Shown here one piece after another: positions 6,444 through 8,868 of a stretch of 8,868 bases of DNA. Numbering within the stretch: the stretch's first letter is position 1; every line of letters starts with the position of its first letter. The stretch comes from Clostridiales bacterium. GTDB lineage: Bacteria; Bacillota; Clostridia; Oscillospirales; Oscillospiraceae. The stretch covers positions 1-8,868 of the forward strand of contig JAJBTD010000070.1 in assembly GCA_020861055.1 (NCBI GenBank). The letters are read 5' to 3'. The position numbers and the translations under genes were made by a program. The notes under the pieces were generated by a model. That model was not told the DNA's origin. It made no database searches and saw nothing but the letters and a program-made list of their open reading frames with translations.

Positions 6444-7634
6444 ATGTCCGCCGTCAAAGACTTTATTCTCGACGCCTTTACCCAGGCCGACCATGTGCTG
6501 CTGGCTCTGTGCGTGGCGGTCAATCTGTTCGGTATTGCCCTGATCTACTCCGCCACCCGCTATGACGCCGATCTCCACTCCTATCCGGCCAAGCAGGCTA
6601 TCGCCATGGGTATCGGCATCCTCCTCTACTTTCTCCTCTCTCAGCTGGATATCGACGCGCTGATGAGCCGATGGTACTGGGTCTTTCTGTTCAGCGCCGC
6701 CTTTATTGCCATTCTCGCCATTCCCAGCGTGGGCCATGAGGTGGGCGGCAACCGGAGCTGGATCGCCTTTCCCCTGTTCTCTGTCCAACCCGCAGAGCTG
6801 GTCAAGCTGACCTTCACCATGCTGCTGGCAAAGCAGATCGTCTCCCTCCAACGCGGCCGGGGCCTGAGCCACCCTGTTTCGGTGCTCTCTCTCTGCGCCC
6901 ATGTGGGATTCTTCGTCTGCCTGATCTACCTGGTCTCCGACGACGCCGGTTCTGCTCTGGTGTACGTATTCATCTTCCTGGTCATGATCTGGGCCGGAGG
7001 ACTGAAATGGTACTGGCTCCTGCTGGGGGCAGCGGTGACGGTGCTGGCCGGGTCCGCCCTGTGGCTCTATCTGCCGGAGGACAATTACTGGAAAATGCGC
7101 ATCCTCGTCTGCTTCGACCACGACCTGGACCCCACCTACCGGGGCTTCCAGCAGACCCGCTCCCTGCTGGCCATCCGCTCCGGTAAGCTCACCGGCATGG
7201 GCTATCTTCAGGGCAATCTGACCCAGGCCAGCTACCAGAGCGCCCTTCCCGCCCGACACACCGACTTTATCTTCTCCGCCTGCTGTGAGGAGCTGGGCCT
7301 GGTGGGGGCGGCGGTGCTGCTGCTCCTGCTCGCCGCCATCATTCTCCGCTGCATTCACATCGGTCTCCACGCCAGCACCCCCTTTTACGGTCTGATTGCC
7401 GTTGGCTATGCCGGGATGCTGCTGTGCCAGGTGGTGCTCAACGTGGGGATGTGCCTGTTCGTGCTGCCGGTGGTGGGGCTGACCCTCCCCTTTGTCAGCT
7501 ACGGCGGCTCCTCCCTCATCACCGCCTATGCCGCCATGGGCATCCTCTCCGGCATCCGGCATCGGCATCCTCCCAGCTGGCTCCAGGATCAGGTGAAGGA
7601 TGCCTGGACGGTAGAGCCGGGAAAACAGGCTTAA
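6444..7634 (+). CDS. rodA: RodA/FtsW/SpoVE-family (SEDS) peptidoglycan glycosyltransferase
   Basis: Predicted integral membrane glycosyltransferase that polymerises lipid II into glycan strands, working with a class B penicillin-binding protein. At 396 residues it has the usual size, with about ten membrane segments starting near residue 17. Family motifs: NRSWIAF...FSVQPAELVKL (103-122), the loop motif RHTDFIFSACCEELG (271-285), whose Asp (D274) corresponds to the residue essential in characterised RodA and FtsW, and LPFVSYGGSSL (348-358) near the C-terminus. The ATG has AGGAGG (6431-6436) 7 nt upstream. The gene appears monocistronic, with its own promoter and a probable terminator. Sequence character and length favour RodA-like over FtsW, but Firmicutes carry several paralogues (SpoVE included), and no penicillin-binding protein gene is adjacent, so the subfamily is uncertain. 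Confidence 0.9.
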   Translation: MSAVKDFILDAFTQADHVLLALCVAVNLFGIALIYSATRYDADLHSYPAKQAIAMGIGILLYFLLSQLDIDALMSRWYWVFLFSAAFIAILAIPSVGHEVGGNRSWIAFPLFSVQPAELVKLTFTMLLAKQIVSLQRGRGLSHPVSVLSLCAHVGFFVCLIYLVSDDAGSALVYVFIFLVMIWAGGLKWYWLLLGAAVTVLAGSALWLYLPEDNYWKMRILVCFDHDLDPTYRGFQQTRSLLAIRSGKLTGMGYLQGNLTQASYQSALPARHTDFIFSACCEELGLVGAAVLLLLLAAIILRCIHIGLHASTPFYGLIAVGYAGMLLCQVVLNVGMCLFVLPVVGLTLPFVSYGGSSLITAYAAMGILSGIRHRHPPSWLQDQVKDAWTVEPGKQA

Positions 7635-7642
7635 CTCAGAGG

Positions 7643-7681
7643 CCAGGCAGCCGCTCGATGAAGCGCCGCCTGGACTCTTTT
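7643..7681 (+). terminator. Probable rho-independent terminator after rodA
   Basis: Nine bases past the rodA stop, CCAGGC (7643-7648) pairs with GCCTGG (7668-7673); an inner stem of GC plus GCT/AGC with one mismatch and one bulge extends it. A short T-run (7678-7681) follows after ACTC. The tail is weak, so efficiency may be modest. There is no T-run on the minus-strand side. Confidence 0.45.
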
Positions 7682-7692
7682 GGATGATACGC

Positions 7693-7899
7693 TTATTTCT
7701 CTGTCGTCGCTGCGGAATCGGCGGGTTCCTCCGCGGACTCCTGTGCGGAGACGACGGCGCAGGCTCCGCTGCGCGCCTGTTCCCGCTCGTCAAACCGGGC
7801 GGCGTCTCTCCCGGCCAGCCACCGGAGCTGGAAGGAGAAGATCAGCGCTGCGCCTATCACCAGCAGAACGGTCAGACCGTTTTTGACCAATTGTTTCAT
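7693..7899 (-). CDS. Small single-pass membrane protein, hypothetical
   Basis: I do not recognise this 68-residue protein. It has a short basic N-terminus (MKQLVKNG), one hydrophobic helix (~8-25), then a charged segment with RDAARFDEREQAR and an Ala/Glu/Ser-rich tail. This predicts an N-in membrane protein or one with an uncleaved signal anchor. The ATG at 7899 is preferred because AAGGAG (7912-7907) lies 7 nt upstream; a GTG two codons earlier would sit only one base from that site. It converges on rodA, with 58 bp between the two stops. The good ribosome site and hydrophobic profile support a real gene, but no homology can be claimed. Confidence 0.55.
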   Translation of the reverse strand: MKQLVKNGLTVLLVIGAALIFSFQLRWLAGRDAARFDEREQARSGACAVVSAQESAEEPADSAATTEK

Positions 7900-7905
7900 T
7901 TCCAC

Positions 7906-8112
7906 ACTCCTTCCGTGAGGGGAGCAGGACGTTTTCCCCGTCCGGTCTCCCTATTTATCATGACGTTTTTTCGGGCCGAAACGTGACGGCTATTTCTCTT
8001 AAAACTTCTTACAATTTTCCGCCGTCTCCCTCCGGATGGAGCAAATGCTACGCTCCGTCTCCATCGGAACAGGCGCCGGTCTGCATCAAAACCCCATCGT
8101 CTGCCCAGCAAA
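7906..8112. other. Noncoding stretch with small hairpins upstream of the small membrane gene
   Basis: No supported gene. On the small-gene side it holds GGACG/CGTCC (arms within 7926-7942), then an imperfect palindrome at 7963-7984 in which ACGTTT and AAACGT enclose CGG/CCG. Further out, GGAGC/GCTCC (8037-8056) forms another hairpin, and CCGTCTCC is repeated at 8022-8029 and 8055-8062. No convincing promoter for the small gene was found; GATAAA near 7956-7961 on the minus strand is the only -10 candidate. Confidence 0.35.
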
Positions 8113-8152
8113 AAAGCACCGCTGCCGGAACGAATCCAGGCAGCGGTGCTTT
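8113..8152 (-). terminator. Strong rho-independent terminator of the glutamine synthetase gene
   Basis: A perfect 14-bp stem (AAAGCACCGCTGCC with its complement, arms 8152-8139 and 8126-8113) around a 12-nt loop. On the minus strand it runs straight into six T's, 30 bp after the synthetase stop. The other strand reads TTTGCTATTT after the stem, so weak action in both directions is possible. Confidence 0.92.
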
Positions 8153-8182
8153 GCTATTTGATTGGATTGTACAGATGGAGGC

Positions 8183-8868
8183 TTACACCTCGAACAGCAG
8201 ATCGCCGTAGCTGTACATGGGCCACACATCCTGATCCACCAGCAGCTCCAGCTCGTCGATGGGGGCGCGAAGCGCAGCCATGCAGGGAACGATGATGTCA
8301 TGGTAGGCGTGAGCCATAGCGCCCATGGAATCCATATTGTGAACCTGGGGCAGCTTGCTCTCCAGATCGGCCAGGGCGGCGGAGGCCTGCTTCAGCAGGG
8401 CGTTCACCTGGTTCAGCAGATCCTTCTGGACGGAGGCGTCGGCGTCGATGGCCTCCAGAGCAGCCACTGTGTTGGCCAGATCGCCGGTGTAGGCCACGAC
8501 GGCGGGGATATACGCCTTGGATGCCATATGAATCATGGCGTTGGCCTCGATGTTGATGGTCTTGGCATAGGTCTCGTACTGGACCTCCACACGGGAGGCC
8601 AGCTCGGCGCGGGTGAAGATGTTGAACTTCTCATACATTTCCACCACGTCGTCCTGCACCAGAACGGGGATGGCGTCCACCATGCTCTTGATGTTGGGCA
8701 GGCCCCGGCGGGCAGCCTCCTCCACCCAGGCGTCGGAGTAGCCGTCGCCGTTGAAGATGATGCGCTTGTGCTTGGCGATGGACTCCCTAATGTACGGCTT
8801 GCAGGCAGAGTCGATGTCCTCGGCTCCCTCCAGGGCGTCGGCAGCGTTGCTGCAGCTGGCTCTGATAC
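8183..8868 (-). CDS. glnN: Type III glutamine synthetase, C-terminal part (N-terminus beyond right edge)
   Basis: Glutamine synthetase makes glutamine from glutamate, ammonia and ATP. The 227 visible residues, in a frame open to the right edge, match the C-terminal third of the large (~700-residue) GSIII class found in Bacteroides, cyanobacteria and many Clostridia. Recognisable segments are HKRIIFNGDGYSDAWVEEA, RRGLPNIKSMVDAIPVL, the Glu-rich helix RVEVQYETYAKTINIEANAM, and the end WPMYSYGDLLFEV. The first visible full codon is ATC at 8866; no start lies in the window, and the GTG at 8725 is an internal Val. The active-site residues lie mostly in the missing part. A 14-bp-stem terminator follows. 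The downstream gene is unrelated and separate. Confidence 0.93.
   Translation of the reverse strand, partial: IRASCSNAADALEGAEDIDSACKPYIRESIAKHKRIIFNGDGYSDAWVEEAARRGLPNIKSMVDAIPVLVQDDVVEMYEKFNIFTRAELASRVEVQYETYAKTINIEANAMIHMASKAYIPAVVAYTGDLANTVAALEAIDADASVQKDLLNQVNALLKQASAALADLESKLPQVHNMDSMGAMAHAYHDIIVPCMAALRAPIDELELLVDQDVWPMYSYGDLLFEV

Noticed and set aside
6249..7793. 514-residue minus-strand frame opposite rodA
   Set aside because: It is the complement of a gene with clear SEDS motifs; its Gly/Gln/His-rich translation is typical of antisense reading of GC-rich codons.
7963..7984. Hairpin as a terminator
   Set aside because: The stem is interrupted, no T-run follows in the direction of any upstream gene, and the synthetase already has a strong terminator at 8113-8152.
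7684..7986. Plus-strand frame of 100 residues opposite the small membrane gene
   Set aside because: It has no ribosome site and is less protein-like than the minus-strand frame, which has AAGGAG and a clean hydrophobic helix.
8086..8301. 71-residue minus-strand frame
   Set aside because: It crosses the synthetase 3' end out of frame and runs through the terminator.

Overview
The window is GC-rich, with dense, mostly minus-strand genes, short gaps and start-stop overlaps. The gene set (a GerMN lipoprotein behind an OmpR/PhoR-type two-component pair, a type III glutamine synthetase, an FtsW/RodA protein, RlmB) and the codon use suggest a chromosome of an anaerobic Clostridia-class Firmicute, probably the Oscillospiraceae (Flavonifractor/Lawsonibacter-like). 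The lineage is an inference. No insertion sequence, phage gene, tRNA, rRNA or CRISPR array was seen.

Region 1 (1-2116, minus strand): a promoter candidate and a TTG-started rlmB (23S rRNA 2'-O-methyltransferase), then, 12 bp downstream, a GTG-started open frame that leaves the left edge. That frame encodes at least 417 residues of very acidic, Pro/Glu/Ala-rich, Cys-free, low-complexity protein that I do not recognise.

Region 2 (2172-6276, minus strand): a four-gene unit read in the order AraC-family regulator, OmpR-family response regulator, PhoR-type sensor kinase, GerMN lipoprotein. The first/second and third/fourth genes overlap by ATGA, and the kinase starts 39 bp after the regulator. 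The response regulator-kinase-GerMN lipoprotein order is the same as in actinobacterial MtrA-MtrB-LpqB, so the lipoprotein may be an envelope partner of the kinase.

Region 3 (6220-6443): a 224-bp divergent control region between the AraC gene (minus) and a rodA-like gene (plus). It holds two good facing promoters with extended -10 elements and three separate palindromes: one over the AraC promoter, one about 65 bp upstream of the rodA start site, and a 10-bp inverted repeat whose arms bracket the rodA -10, about three helical turns apart. This is the most unusual signal in the window.

Region 4 (6444-7899): the rodA-like SEDS gene (the only plus-strand gene), a probable terminator, and a convergent small single-pass membrane protein.

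Region 5 (7900-8868): a noncoding stretch with several small hairpins, a strong terminator, and the C-terminal third of a type III glutamine synthetase entering from the right edge.

A plausible theme for the centre is envelope sensing and wall synthesis: a membrane kinase with a lipoprotein partner, two DNA-binding regulators, and a SEDS glycosyltransferase sharing one control region. The link between the regulators and rodA is inferred from position and palindromes only.
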